Below are positions 1 through 8,610 of a stretch of DNA of 30,128 nucleotides, in pieces. The stretch is taken from positions 1 through 30,128 of IMG/VR virus record IMGVR_UViG_3300042197_001175. One strand, 5' to 3'. The position numbers and the translations under genes are program-made. A model generated the notes under the pieces. The model was not told the DNA's origin. It worked only from the letters and a program-made list of their open reading frames with translations, and did not search any database. Origin of the DNA: a virus. Within the stretch, counting starts at the first letter, position 1. Each line of letters begins with the position of its first letter.

Positions 1-678
1 AACGTCATTACTCTCTACCCATCCAATTAGTGTTGCAGGCTTGCCTGTAACTGGGGAGTCATAAGACGCATCAGTTGAAATAAAAACTGAGTCGGACTCT
101 TCGCAATAAAAAATATTTTCTGTAATTGTCTCTGCAGCAATTCCTTTGAATACAAGTTGGCCATTCATTTTCTGAATAGACAAAATGTTGCAAAGCTCGT
201 TTGCTGGTGAGTCTACTACTGACAACTCAATTAAAGAATAATCTTTAATAAAACGAACTGGCTTACCAGTAGCCTTATTAACTTCATTCTCTGAATCGAG
301 AATCTTTCCGCCAATTGAAAATCCTTGAAGGGTTCCGTCAAGAATTTTCTCCCACGTATCTTGTGCACCTTTTGAAATATATGCGTCTACATAAACTCCA
401 TTGTAAAATTCTTTTGTTGTTGGATCATAATATGTCTCTGGCTTAAATGAAACCATTTTGCCAACTGCATGTGATCCATGCATCTCACGAATATTGCCAC
501 GGAAATTTTCAAAAGCTTTGATGCTTGCTTCCTGTGTAACAACATCGCCTGTTTGATCTAGATTGTCTAATGTAGCAAAACCAGACACTGTACGTTTTTC
601 ACGATTTACTTTTGTGAAAGGTACGGATAGGCTGATATTCTCGCCATGCGAAGACCATAAAGATTTCTCAATATTCAT
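1..678 (-). CDS. Prohead (capsid maturation) serine protease, C-terminus cut by window edge
   Basis: The reading frame is open for 226 codons from ATG at 678 to the window edge. The family cleaves the scaffold and the capsid N-terminus inside the procapsid. Seen here: an N-terminal beta region with VSGFATLDNLDQTGDVV (residues 31-47), a histidine segment MHGSHAVGK (His67/His70), GFSIGG with Ser121, and IELSVVDSPANE with Glu151. This matches the His-Ser-Glu pattern of HK97/XkdF-type prohead proteases. It lies downstream of portal on the same strand, the usual order portal-protease-capsid, so the major capsid gene should be just outside the window. The start is the first ATG after the portal terminator; the ribosome site is weak. 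About 65 residues follow the catalytic domain before the edge, so a fused scaffold-like tail is possible but not visible. Confidence 0.88.
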   Translation of the reverse strand, partial: MNIEKSLWSSHGENISLSVPFTKVNREKRTVSGFATLDNLDQTGDVVTQEASIKAFENFRGNIREMHGSHAVGKMVSFKPETYYDPTTKEFYNGVYVDAYISKGAQDTWEKILDGTLQGFSIGGKILDSENEVNKATGKPVRFIKDYSLIELSVVDSPANELCNILSIQKMNGQLVFKGIAAETITENIFYCEESDSVFISTDASYDSPVTGKPATLIGWVESNDV

Positions 679-704
679 ATGCTTAATTTTATCTTTTTAA
701 ATAT

Positions 705-728
705 AAAAAGGCAAATAACTAGTTGCCT
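705..728 (-). terminator. Rho-independent-type hairpin between portal and protease
   Basis: On the minus strand AGGCAA, an 8-nt loop and TTGCCT form a perfect 6-bp stem (709-714 with 723-728) followed directly by a T run and an A/T-rich tract. It starts six bases after the portal stop codon. The stem is short, so it may attenuate rather than fully stop transcription into the protease gene. Confidence 0.55.
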
Positions 729-733
729 AATAA

Positions 734-2314
734 TTATTCGGTGACTCTACCCTCACCTTGTGGATTTCTGGCCTCCCCTGAAATATCAGGTGAATTATTG
801 TCTCTTTCCTGGTCCCGACGTCTACTATTCTGGGCTTGGGCTCTTATTTCTGCCTGTTGCTGTGGTTTTAGTACTACAACCTCATCGCCAGTATCTAGAG
901 GAACCATACCCTTACGAATTCTGATTTCGTTAGGTGTGATTACCTGCATTCTCAAATATCTCTCATCAATCTTAGACATAGTATCTTCATCTGTAAGAGC
1001 TAATTCGTTGAATTTGATTTCTAGAGCATCTGTCATTTCAGAGATTAATTTATTTAGTTTCTTCTCAAGGATGTCCTGTGCTGGACGACATACCTGCTCT
1101 TTAAATGTCTTATCTGCATCTCGTGCTGCTGCTAAATTGATTCCTTCTGGAGTTCCAATTTTATTAATTGGAGTTCTATGAGCCATAAGAATTTCATCAC
1201 GGTTCATCTTACGATATGTATTAAAGGATGAGTCTTGAGTTCCCGCCTCAACTGGCTCCATCTTAAATTCAACCTTTTGATCTGGTGAATCTGCTGGAAG
1301 AGGAATATACAAAGATCTGTGATTCTTTCCTCGTAGTCCAACCTGGAAGAATTCTAGAAGCTTTCGCTCTGATTCATTTGAAAGCTTGGCACCCTTTACG
1401 GTAATAATATATCGTGGAACAGCCTTGTTCTCAAAGTAGTCAAGATTATACTTGGAAGCAAACTCATTTCCCGCCATCGCATTTGAGGCTGCTACGATAT
1501 CTGGAATTCCGTAGTAGTTATTTTGTGGGGTATATTTCTTTACATGAATAATTTCGTTTGGTCTATCTAGACCGCCTGCAATTGGGTTAGGGGTTTCTTG
1601 ATCTCCAAAGTTACGGAAGAATACTGCCTTGCCGTATAGCAATTGAATAAAACCATCTCGCAAACGACGTACACGCATAGTCTTTGCTGGGATATGTCCG
1701 ATATATCCGATCTTGCCAGCAGATGTTCTACCAACCTCTAGATATCCATTTCCTGTTGCTTCTACGTCTGTATAAAACTTAATAAGAGTTTCTTTAAATG
1801 TTTCTTCTTCGTTGCAATCTTCTAGCCACTCGTGTAAATCTTGACGTAGTCTATTTAATTTACGACGGGCTCTTTCTAATTGGACATCATTCTCAATGCC
1901 GTCCATTGCTTCAACTGTTTTACGAGTCTCAATAAAATCAAAACCTAGTCCAACAATGTTTGCTACTTTAGCGTTGATTGCAGCATAGTTGTATGGAGAT
2001 ATTTCATAAACTTGTGATAAATATTCTAAATTGTATGGTGGCTCAATAAGGTCAAACATTGCATAGCCAGTAATTGCTTGTGCAAGAAGATTCTGTTGTG
2101 TGCCAGTTCCATCAATACCAGTAAATCTCTTTTGTAGATCTCTGTTCATTTTACGACGGAATGTTGGACTTAGTCCAGAAACTTTTACTAGATCTTCGCC
2201 TTCGATCTTAAATGGGTCATTAGTCTTTTGTGTAATTGGGCTATTGAATTTTACCCAGTCGGCAGCATTAGAGATTTGAATCTCTTCTGTATTATCGTCT
2301 TCTATGTGATCCAT
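734..2314 (-). CDS. Phage portal protein (PBSX / HK97-like family)
   Basis: 526 aa. The dodecameric portal forms the DNA channel at one capsid vertex and the docking site for terminase and head-tail connector. Evidence from the protein: an N-terminal FDLIEPPYNLEYLSQVYEIS segment (about residues 88-107) and AINAKVANIVGLGFDF, typical of the PBSX-type portal N-terminal domain; a central TGNGYLEVGR...IGYIGHIPAKTMRVRR wing/core segment; then YYGIPDIVAASNAM, and IPINK-type HRTPINKIGT with AARDADKTFKEQVCRPAQ helix. The C-terminus is polar and rich in Q, R, D and N, as is common for the flexible crown. The start ATG overlaps the upstream stop (TAATG), implying translational coupling with the 112 aa gene. 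Length is usual for the family. Confidence 0.93.
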   Translation of the reverse strand: MDHIEDDNTEEIQISNAADWVKFNSPITQKTNDPFKIEGEDLVKVSGLSPTFRRKMNRDLQKRFTGIDGTGTQQNLLAQAITGYAMFDLIEPPYNLEYLSQVYEISPYNYAAINAKVANIVGLGFDFIETRKTVEAMDGIENDVQLERARRKLNRLRQDLHEWLEDCNEEETFKETLIKFYTDVEATGNGYLEVGRTSAGKIGYIGHIPAKTMRVRRLRDGFIQLLYGKAVFFRNFGDQETPNPIAGGLDRPNEIIHVKKYTPQNNYYGIPDIVAASNAMAGNEFASKYNLDYFENKAVPRYIITVKGAKLSNESERKLLEFFQVGLRGKNHRSLYIPLPADSPDQKVEFKMEPVEAGTQDSSFNTYRKMNRDEILMAHRTPINKIGTPEGINLAAARDADKTFKEQVCRPAQDILEKKLNKLISEMTDALEIKFNELALTDEDTMSKIDERYLRMQVITPNEIRIRKGMVPLDTGDEVVVLKPQQQAEIRAQAQNSRRRDQERDNNSPDISGEARNPQGEGRVTE

Positions 2315-2652
2315 TATTGTTTACCTGCTTTTTTCATTTCGTCTTTATAATTTCCAATATCCAAAGGATCTGGAACTAGACCCCAATTGAGACGTTGTTT
2401 CTGATATTCAAATTCTTCGTCATCAATCTTTCTACGCCCTGATAAAAATTTAGGAGTCCCTTCATAGATTCCAAAGGACCTAACGGTATTTGCCAAAGCA
2501 TCGATCTTTGCTTTATTGTTTTTCATGGCGGTCACAGAAAGATAATTTCCGTCATCATCACCAATCCATCTACCGTCTGGCATTTCCCAGACATATATAC
2601 CTAGGCGGGTCTCTTCTTCAGCAGATGAATATTTTATCTTTCCAGTGTCCAT
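2314..2652 (-). CDS. Small protein coupled to portal, function unknown
   Basis: 112 aa, acidic-to-neutral and soluble, no membrane segment. It has an aromatic/acidic stretch YVWEMPDGRWIGDDDGNYLS (residues 20-39) and a C-terminal WGLVPDPLDIGNYKDE. I have a general memory of similar proteins beside portal genes of actinobacterial phages but cannot name a family. The stop overlaps the portal start by TAATG. No Shine-Dalgarno precedes the ATG; instead a TGG-TAAAAT extended -10 sits 8 nt upstream, so translation may begin on a leaderless transcript. Being first in the portal-protease unit, it could be a head-assembly or packaging accessory protein; that is inference from position. Confidence 0.75.
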   Translation of the reverse strand: MDTGKIKYSSAEEETRLGIYVWEMPDGRWIGDDDGNYLSVTAMKNNKAKIDALANTVRSFGIYEGTPKFLSGRRKIDDEEFEYQKQRLNWGLVPDPLDIGNYKDEMKKAGKQ

Positions 2653-2660
2653 AGGTTTTT

Positions 2661-2689
2661 ATTTTACCACTTTCTACGACCTAAGTCCA
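2661..2689 (-). promoter_or_regulatory. Candidate leaderless promoter of the portal operon
   Basis: Minus strand: -35 TGGACT (2684-2689), 17-bp spacer ending in TGG, -10 TAAAAT (2661-2666), then 8 nt to the ATG at 2652. It is an extended -10 with a 4/6 -35. It sits in the only gap (2653-2715) between the fibre block and the head genes. Confidence 0.4.
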
Positions 2690-2715
2690 GCTTTTTGTCA
2701 GATTAATTGACAAAT

Positions 2716-4461
2716 TTATACAGATTGTAGAACAATCCAGTCATTATTATAATATACAGGTTGTAATTCTGTCAGGGTAATGGCAGATTCTGTGACTGTG
2801 TCAACAGGTTTTCCTGTGTAAAGTTCAAAATGAGTTTCTACTTTTGAGGCTGACAGGGCATCTTCGTATATTGCAATATGCTTATATAGGTTGCTTGGGC
2901 CTCCAGATGTCTCATAATTAAATTTAAATGTGCCCGTGATGGCATTTGTAAATACTAGGACTAGATGGCTAGGCTCTTCTTCTTGGAAATAATTAGTTAT
3001 ATTAGTAGCCGACGATACATCTACCCCGTTTATATAGACATAGGCTATATTGGCCTTAGAAATGGCTCCAGAGCCGTTCCAGGCGAATCTGGTAGTTGTT
3101 CCACCAGAAGCATAGAAAAGGGTGTTAGCGGCCAAGCTAGCGGGTGTAAAGAACATCTCTACAGACTTTATAGGGGAGGCGGTAGTCAAATCAAATCCAG
3201 ACCCTGTTTTAGGCCTAATTCCATTCATGTAATTTCGAGATAGAATAGGATAATTTAATGATCCTAAATAATAATCTGTTGTAGAGGTTATCTTATCCCC
3301 AAAGTTATCGGCAAATATTGTCCTGTCTGAATAGAAGGTTATGCAGAAAAATGATAGTTGAGGCAGGAATTTGCTGGCATCTGTCGTAGACATGGTAATT
3401 CTGATATATACCTTGCCGCTTGAATCAAATGAATCTTTTGTATATTGAGGCAAAGGTTGTCCATTGGTGCAGGCAGAATAGGTAATTCCATCTACGCTGG
3501 ATTCTACTGTAACCCCCAGATCATTCCGCCACTCAACCTTAGAAGTAATTAATCCTATCTGTGATGGGATAAGGAAATAATCATTAATTATAAAAGTCTT
3601 AGACTGTACGGTATCTGTCTTATAGAAAGAGATATATCCTCTGCGTTGATCATAATATGTATTTGAGTCAAGAAACTCTGTCCATGTCTTATTTACTGGA
3701 TATGAGTAATCAAATGCTGCTCTGATATTTGCATCCGTCCCGCTAAACAAAATACCGTTGTCTGGAAATACTACGTGGATTGGAGATACGGTTACATTGC
3801 CTTCTAGATAATGCCTACGAATAGATGTAGGGGTTAGGGCATATCGATATACTGCTGGGGCATCTACAATAAATGCATCTCCAGCATCTGTAGTTGGCCC
3901 AGTCTGAAGACTTAGATTGGTGTTGGTAAATTTAAAATTAGATAAAGATTTAGAGGCTACTGGAGCTGAATCAATATATAAAGATATTCCAGAAACAGAA
4001 TATGTGCCAACTAAATGTAGGGCTTTCTTGCTGTATGGAATACAGTATCTAACTGATTCTGTAGCAGATACCTTAAATACGATATCTCCTTTGTGCCAAT
4101 ACAATCCAATATTATTTGTAGTGTCTGCAAAGAGTGGTGTCTCAGTATTAGATTCTATAGATTGATTTATCCACACTTCTAATGAGAAGTCATTATCTGA
4201 TGTATATTTATTTCCAAATGCCGCTCCCACGCTGGCTGCATAATAATCTTTTGTTATTGGAAATGTAGCATATGCTGTATTGGTTATTTTAGTTCCAGAA
4301 AGTCCGCCAGGAACAATTGGTAGCATATTTGAGGCGGGAGATCCTATATAAGTCCCATGATTATTACATCCAGATTTATCATATACAACAGAACCAGAAG
4401 ACTCATCCAAGGTCCAAAATCCCATTGGTGAGTCTTTGATTACTTTTAGTTGATATGACAT
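2716..4461 (-). CDS. Tail fibre / adhesin with two LamG-like lectin domains
   Basis: 581 aa. The N-terminal 230 residues have the concanavalin-like LamG_3 signature: SPMGFWTLDESSGSVVYDKSG at the start, FSLEVWINQS, GLYWHKGDIVFKV, LHLVGTYSVSGISLYID and DAPAVYRYALTPTSIRRHY. A second LamG-like unit lies near residues 400-560 (VEMFFTPASL, HLVLVFTNAITGTFKFNYE, IAIYEDALSASKVETHFELYTG). The middle is a beta-rich region with no recognised family. Such domains usually bind cell-surface glycans, so a receptor-binding role at the tail tip is likely. It is the last gene of the fibre block before portal. The ATG has no Shine-Dalgarno but a TATAAT 6 nt upstream. Confidence 0.8.
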   Translation of the reverse strand: MSYQLKVIKDSPMGFWTLDESSGSVVYDKSGCNNHGTYIGSPASNMLPIVPGGLSGTKITNTAYATFPITKDYYAASVGAAFGNKYTSDNDFSLEVWINQSIESNTETPLFADTTNNIGLYWHKGDIVFKVSATESVRYCIPYSKKALHLVGTYSVSGISLYIDSAPVASKSLSNFKFTNTNLSLQTGPTTDAGDAFIVDAPAVYRYALTPTSIRRHYLEGNVTVSPIHVVFPDNGILFSGTDANIRAAFDYSYPVNKTWTEFLDSNTYYDQRRGYISFYKTDTVQSKTFIINDYFLIPSQIGLITSKVEWRNDLGVTVESSVDGITYSACTNGQPLPQYTKDSFDSSGKVYIRITMSTTDASKFLPQLSFFCITFYSDRTIFADNFGDKITSTTDYYLGSLNYPILSRNYMNGIRPKTGSGFDLTTASPIKSVEMFFTPASLAANTLFYASGGTTTRFAWNGSGAISKANIAYVYINGVDVSSATNITNYFQEEEPSHLVLVFTNAITGTFKFNYETSGGPSNLYKHIAIYEDALSASKVETHFELYTGKPVDTVTESAITLTELQPVYYNNDWIVLQSV

Positions 4462-4467
4462 AATGCC

Positions 4468-4486
4468 ATTATACCCTAATTGGGTA
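4468..4486 (-). promoter_or_regulatory. -10 box and overlapping palindrome before the 581 aa fibre gene
   Basis: TATAAT (4468-4473) lies 6 nt before the ATG at 4461 and no good -35 is seen. It is overlapped by the 15-bp inverted repeat TACCC-TAATT-GGGTA (4472-4486, plus strand), which could be an operator or a weak stem. Confidence 0.4.
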
Positions 4487-4488
4487 AA

Positions 4489-4734
4489 TTACTCTGCTGG
4501 AGTTTCTTCTGAAATTCCTACGTATCCAGGCTGCGTTCTATCTAAATTTGGATCTTCTTGTGGACCAGCATATGGAGATATAGTATTTACATCAATGTTG
4601 ATCCATGACAATACTACTTGATCATCTGGAGTAGTCTCGTTAAATGTACCATCTTGATAAATAACTTTTACTCTAGAATTATTTGCATCTGTATAAATAA
4701 TATTTTGAATTGGAGAACTATAATTTTGAAGCAT
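4489..4734 (-). CDS. Small fibre-cassette protein (81 aa), possible fibre accessory
   Basis: 81 aa, acidic, no membrane segment. It begins MLQNYSSPIQNIIYTDANNS and has an IYTDANNSRVKVIYQDGTFNETTPDD stretch, then a Pro/Glu-rich tail. It overlaps the end of the 470 aa LamG gene by 16 bp and has a strong GGAAGGG ribosome site, so it is a real coupled gene. It occupies the same slot as the 66 aa gene of the other cassette, and both start with short ligand-like or chaperone-like segments, although I see no clear similarity between them. Small proteins after phage fibre genes often act as fibre assembly factors; that is an analogy only. Confidence 0.7.
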   Translation of the reverse strand: MLQNYSSPIQNIIYTDANNSRVKVIYQDGTFNETTPDDQVVLSWINIDVNTISPYAGPQEDPNLDRTQPGYVGISEETPAE

Positions 4735-6130
4735 ACGCTACCCTTCCTATGTTGTCAATAAATGATATACTTTCTACTCTATAAAGATTTGCTGTTGAAA
4801 TATTTGTAGATGTAGCAATTATTTCACCTAATTTTAATTTATTAACATCATTTCCATAAAACATATGTGATGATGATCCTGTTGGACCATATGTTGTATT
4901 AGAAGATGTTGCTGAAACAATATCTAAAGAAACTGTTTCATTATTGTTTCTATAGTATCCAGTTCCTGCAACTCCTAATCCATTATAGCTTGCTTTGGTT
5001 GACGGTGTTGCTGCTGCAAAAATAATTCTATCGCTAGAAGTATAATCTAGTGGGGTTGCAGACTGGAAAATATTAAGAACTTCTGCTTGAGTTAATGCTT
5101 TATTGTATAACAAGAATTGTTCTACTGTTGAATTTGCCCATCTTGAACTTGCTGGATCTTGACCTAAGTATACAGTTTCAAAAGTATGAAATTCTGTACC
5201 AGCAGATGCTGTTAATAATGATGCATCTCCATCTTTTGCAACGTATACCGTTACAGTTAATCCATCATTTACAATTGCACCAAACACTACATCTCCTGGG
5301 GCATAGTTTACTGAGGAAATTTGAATATCTGTATTTGGGTCTGTGTCATCTTTAAATGCTTGAATTTTTGTTGCACCCTCTTGATAATTCAGAGTTAGAT
5401 AATCAGTGGATGTATTGTATAGTGTAAAAAATGGATGATAATCTTGTGCTTGAGTACTGCATTGTGGTCCAATTTTTGTCCAAATTAAAGCTGTGTAGTC
5501 TGGACCAGTTTTAGGAATTGTATAAGATAATTGTCCACCTAATCTAGCTTCTTGGTTCTGAAATGCTGTTGCATATCTTAAATTTTCTACCTGTACTTGA
5601 TCAACATAAAATATTTTACCAGTATCATTTGTAGTATTAACATTTAATAAATTTAAAGTTGCTGTATAGCTAGCACCAGAAGTATTTGAAGAAACTGATA
5701 TAGAATTCCATACATTTGGAGTTAATGTAAGAGATGTACTATCAGTATTTCCATCCATTACAATATCTAATCTTGTTTGAAGAGCATGCTCGCTAAATAT
5801 TTTTAAAGAAGCTGTTTTATAACTAGATACACCAGTATTATATGCAGAAGAAGTTGGGAATTTAATATTAGGACTTGGATTGCTGCCATCGATCATGTAC
5901 CTTGCAGCGCCAACCCCATAAAGTCCAGCCTGTGCATCATAAAATCCAGTTACACCAGTTGTCGAAAATGTTGAATAATCTGCAGTAGCATCATGCTTAT
6001 AAATTGTATTAGTTGTTGGACCATAAATTGCAGGAGATAGGTCATATTTACATGTACCATACCACAAATTACCATTTAAGGTTGGCGTTATTGTTCCGTA
6101 TCTATCAAAAGTATTATATGTTGTTGGCAT
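4718..6130 (-). CDS. LamG-like fibre protein, cassette copy A
   Basis: 470 aa and clearly paralogous along its whole length to the 477 aa product of 12732-14165. Both start MP(T/S)TY..(F/Y)DRYG.I(T/S)PT, share GFYDAQ.G.YGVG.ARYM, KIF(Y/F)VD.VQVE..RY.T.F, FKDDTDPNTD(I/L)QISS, FETVYLGQDP.(S/N)S.WAN, and end (A/S)(Y/F).SKL. The middle (about residues 210-360) has a LamG/concanavalin fold pattern ending FLLYNKALTQAEVLNIFQ; the region around residues 90-200 resembles a carbohydrate-binding beta sandwich. Likely a receptor-binding component. The ATG is preceded by GGAGGAAGAA. It overlaps the following 81 aa gene. Confidence 0.82.
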   Translation of the reverse strand: MPTTYNTFDRYGTITPTLNGNLWYGTCKYDLSPAIYGPTTNTIYKHDATADYSTFSTTGVTGFYDAQAGLYGVGAARYMIDGSNPSPNIKFPTSSAYNTGVSSYKTASLKIFSEHALQTRLDIVMDGNTDSTSLTLTPNVWNSISVSSNTSGASYTATLNLLNVNTTNDTGKIFYVDQVQVENLRYATAFQNQEARLGGQLSYTIPKTGPDYTALIWTKIGPQCSTQAQDYHPFFTLYNTSTDYLTLNYQEGATKIQAFKDDTDPNTDIQISSVNYAPGDVVFGAIVNDGLTVTVYVAKDGDASLLTASAGTEFHTFETVYLGQDPASSRWANSTVEQFLLYNKALTQAEVLNIFQSATPLDYTSSDRIIFAAATPSTKASYNGLGVAGTGYYRNNNETVSLDIVSATSSNTTYGPTGSSSHMFYGNDVNKLKLGEIIATSTNISTANLYRVESISFIDNIGRVAYASKL

Positions 6131-6146
6131 TTCTTCCTCCGTTTAT

Positions 6147-6152
6147 ATTATA
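6147..6152 (-). promoter_or_regulatory. Possible -10 box before LamG gene copy A
   Basis: TATAAT in the 30-bp gap before 6130, followed by AAAC and the GGAGG ribosome site. No -35 is recognisable. The paralogous gene at 14165 has TATAAT in the same place, which is the main reason to list it. Confidence 0.3.
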
Positions 6153-6160
6153 CACCATTA

Positions 6161-6799
6161 TTACTTTGAGCCTATTCCGTAAAGTGTAATCTTTGATATT
6201 TCTTTAAATTTAACATCGCTTTCCCAGGAAAAGTCTAGGCGGGTTACTGGGTTTTTTACTACGTCGTTATTATAATATGCAAATCCCCATGGGATTGTAT
6301 AATCTAAACTGTTTAAATTCCAAGAATTTCCATATGCAAGCCTGAAGTTATTTGGAAGGGTAGAAGAATAATTTGGGATAGTAATATCTCCTATTGAGCC
6401 CCATGAAGTTTGTGTATGGTTTCTGCAGTACATAAAATAGTGTCTGTCTGTATTATCTGAGTTATGTCCTGGAGTACCAGTTGCTACAGTACCTCCACGG
6501 GAATAGTATCTGTTGTTTGTTGTATCGTTGTTGTACCACCAAGAAATTCTGTACTGGCTTGTGTTTGCGGTATTGTGAGACATGTAAGAAAACTGAATTT
6601 TAATATCTCTGTATGTTTGAGGAATATTAGAAAAGGTTAATGTTCCAGTTCCATCAATCATCTGAGGATTGGTCATTCCACTAACTGCATTAATAGTTCC
6701 CAAAGTAGGGCTAGTTTCAGCCAGAAGGACGTAAGAAGAGTAATTTTGAGTTACTGGCACGGAACTTGATAAAGTACCACCTATTTTTCTAACTGTCAT
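6161..6799 (-). CDS. Fibre protein with IPQxYxDL...LYGI module, cassette copy A
   Basis: 212 aa. Paralogue of the 211 aa protein at 14189-14824: both begin with a Thr-rich RK/RF GGTL stretch and share NYSSYVL(L/I)AET.PT.GT.N..SGMTNP.M(I/V)DGT. They then carry the module F..I(P/S)Q.YRD(I/L)(K/R)I.F..M.HNT.NTS.YRI and finish with SDV......SKI(T/S)LYGIG. The same module, more diverged, occurs in three upstream genes (17492-18013, 18015-18488 and the C-terminus of 18492-20093). It is probably a jelly-roll-like fibre tip domain; the fold is inferred from the alternating beta pattern. It follows the 373 aa gene with a 1-bp gap and a weak TAGGA ribosome site. Confidence 0.75.
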   Translation of the reverse strand: MTVRKIGGTLSSSVPVTQNYSSYVLLAETSPTLGTINAVSGMTNPQMIDGTGTLTFSNIPQTYRDIKIQFSYMSHNTANTSQYRISWWYNNDTTNNRYYSRGGTVATGTPGHNSDNTDRHYFMYCRNHTQTSWGSIGDITIPNYSSTLPNNFRLAYGNSWNLNSLDYTIPWGFAYYNNDVVKNPVTRLDFSWESDVKFKEISKITLYGIGSK

Positions 6800-6800
6800 A

Positions 6801-7922
6801 TTATCCTACCGTTAACTCTGATCCAAATAGCTGGAACTGTACTTTATCGGTATCTGATTGAACAATAACTTTATCTCCAGCGGCTAATGAAAGTCCTATT
6901 GTCATTGTTTCTGCAGATGTTTGAACAATTGGGTGGTCAAATGCTATCATGCTTTTATGGCTTAAGGATTCTCCATACTTAACAACTGCAATTCTGTAAG
7001 TAGCAGAAGATGATCCAATATTGCTTACTACAATTGAAGATGCTACTGCAGCTCTATTATCTGGACAAACATAAAGATTTACCCAAGGACCTGTGACTTT
7101 TCTTACTGTTGGTGATCCATAAGTAAGTCCTGACCATCCTTCTGATCTTGTTGTATAAGGACTTGTATAAAGAGCATTTGGATTTCCTGAATTTCCATCA
7201 ATTGGTCTGCGTGGAAGCAGTGCTTTTGGAATAGCACCTTCAATTAAAGAGATATTATCTAAATGTAAATAAGTCCAATCATTATAGCCAGCGTTATAAG
7301 GTTTTACTTGAAAATCAAAGTATCCGCCTTGTCCTGTAAATGTTTGATAATGTCTTCCCCAGTGTCCCCAAATATTATTGTGGTTTCCTACTGGGCTGTC
7401 CCATCCAGGATTGTATGTAAGTCCATTTCCATGCATTGAAGCATCGCCTTTTTCTTCAATAATATTAAACCATGAAGATCCATTATATGCAGTTACGCTC
7501 CAGTGATTGTTGCTTTGATATCCATGATATCCGCCTGTAAATTTACCCCATAATGAAAGTGTATATGGTTGTCCTGCTTTTAAATAAGGTTTTGTTGTTG
7601 TTGCTAATCCATTACTAATTCTCCACATTGGTCTATAGTTACTGTTATGTGAATCAAATCTTATTGAATTTGTTCTACCAGTTGTATTTTCACTTGATGG
7701 AGCATGCTCTCCAGTTAGATAATAAATTGGGTTATTTTCATTAACTCCTGAATGGTGACTATGGTGTCCAAAAAGTGGTCCTGGGGTAGCATGAGCAGTT
7801 CCACCATGAGAAGTACTTGTTGCATAAAACTCTAAATTTGGATCTGGAAATCCATTAAGAGTGGTTTCTGCTGTTGCTACAGATCCACTAGCCTGACCTA
7901 AAACTTTAATATACTCTGCCAT
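6801..7922 (-). CDS. Fibre/adhesin protein with LGQASG start, cassette copy A
   Basis: 373 aa. Paralogue of 14834-15937. Shared parts are the N-terminus (Y.K(V/I)LGQASG), a LNGF.DP..E(F/Y)Y segment, a carbohydrate-binding-like core (KAGQPYTLSLWGKFTGG, LHLDNISLIEGAIPKALLPRRPIDG), a junction YTSPYTTRSEGW and a C-terminal domain with LYVCPD...ATYRIAV.K(Y/F)GE.LSHK.M.AFDH and AGDK.IVQSD.DK. The C-terminal domain is typical of phage fibre or head-fibre beta domains. A His-rich stretch near residues 44-58 (GPLFGHHSHHSG) is present only in this copy and could bind metal. The ribosome site GGGAGC lies inside the last codons of the preceding gene. Confidence 0.75.
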   Translation of the reverse strand: MAEYIKVLGQASGSVATAETTLNGFPDPNLEFYATSTSHGGTAHATPGPLFGHHSHHSGVNENNPIYYLTGEHAPSSENTTGRTNSIRFDSHNSNYRPMWRISNGLATTTKPYLKAGQPYTLSLWGKFTGGYHGYQSNNHWSVTAYNGSSWFNIIEEKGDASMHGNGLTYNPGWDSPVGNHNNIWGHWGRHYQTFTGQGGYFDFQVKPYNAGYNDWTYLHLDNISLIEGAIPKALLPRRPIDGNSGNPNALYTSPYTTRSEGWSGLTYGSPTVRKVTGPWVNLYVCPDNRAAVASSIVVSNIGSSSATYRIAVVKYGESLSHKSMIAFDHPIVQTSAETMTIGLSLAAGDKVIVQSDTDKVQFQLFGSELTVG

Positions 7923-7923
7923 G

Positions 7924-8610
7924 TTATGCTCCCATTAGTAAGAATGTTCCGTATTTACCTCCGCCAGTTGATATTTCAAGGTTACCACCTAATGATACCG
8001 CAGATCCATTTATGGTGATGCCTGAATTTACAAGGGCTGAGTTTGGAATATTAGTAAGCGTATTTTGAGAGCCGCTAATGCTCTTATTTGTAAGGGTATC
8101 AGATGTATTTCTACCTATAAGGGTGTCGGTAGAGTTTGGAAGGGTAATTACCCTATCATCTGTTGGCTCTCCAGCACTTAATGTAGTTTCGTATGAGTCT
8201 GCTGTTGTACCCTCAAAAACAATACTTTGTGAAAATGCTATTTGTAGTCCGCTTGCTTGACCAGTAAAAGTAGGGTTATCAATAACTGGACTGGTTAGAG
8301 TCTTATTTGTCATGGTCTCTGTTCCAGTCAAAGTTACAAAGTTATCATCTGAAAGAGCCGTATTGAATTGTGCTACTGTTCCAGATAATGTATTGTTTGA
8401 AAGATTAATTGTTTTGTTTGTAAAAGTATCTATTGTGTTAGGAGTAAGTCCTGCATATTCTAGAGAAGTCCATGCTATGGTTCCACGGCCAATTTTAAAT
8501 CTGCCAGTGTCTTTCTCAAAACCCCATTCACCTGCCGCTAATGTTGGATTAGAAGCGGTCCATTCTGCTGCTGTACCTCTGCGAATCTGAAATCTTGAAT
8601 TTACGCTCAT
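7924..8610 (-). CDS. Fibre protein with hyaluronidase-like/TNKT repeats, ends LLMGA
   Basis: 228 aa. It begins MSVNSRFQIRRGTAAEWTASNPTLAAGEWGFEKDTGRFKIGRGT, the N-terminal module widespread in phage fibre and hyaluronidase-like proteins (also in the 207 aa protein at 16392-17015). It then has TFTNKTINLSNNTL, TETMTNKTLTSP and NTSDTLTNKSISGSQNTL repeats, a trimeric fibre-shaft type of sequence. The C-terminus KYGTFLLMGA matches that of the 138 aa protein at 15941-16357. The start overlaps the previous gene by 4 bp (ATGA). It is the first gene of cassette A. Confidence 0.75.
   Translation of the reverse strand: MSVNSRFQIRRGTAAEWTASNPTLAAGEWGFEKDTGRFKIGRGTIAWTSLEYAGLTPNTIDTFTNKTINLSNNTLSGTVAQFNTALSDDNFVTLTGTETMTNKTLTSPVIDNPTFTGQASGLQIAFSQSIVFEGTTADSYETTLSAGEPTDDRVITLPNSTDTLIGRNTSDTLTNKSISGSQNTLTNIPNSALVNSGITINGSAVSLGGNLEISTGGGKYGTFLLMGA

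Noticed and set aside
723-1181. Plus-strand ORF of 152 codons opposite portal
   Set aside because: It is antisense to a well-supported portal gene and has no family features; the same holds for the other plus-strand frames opposite fibre and RNR genes.
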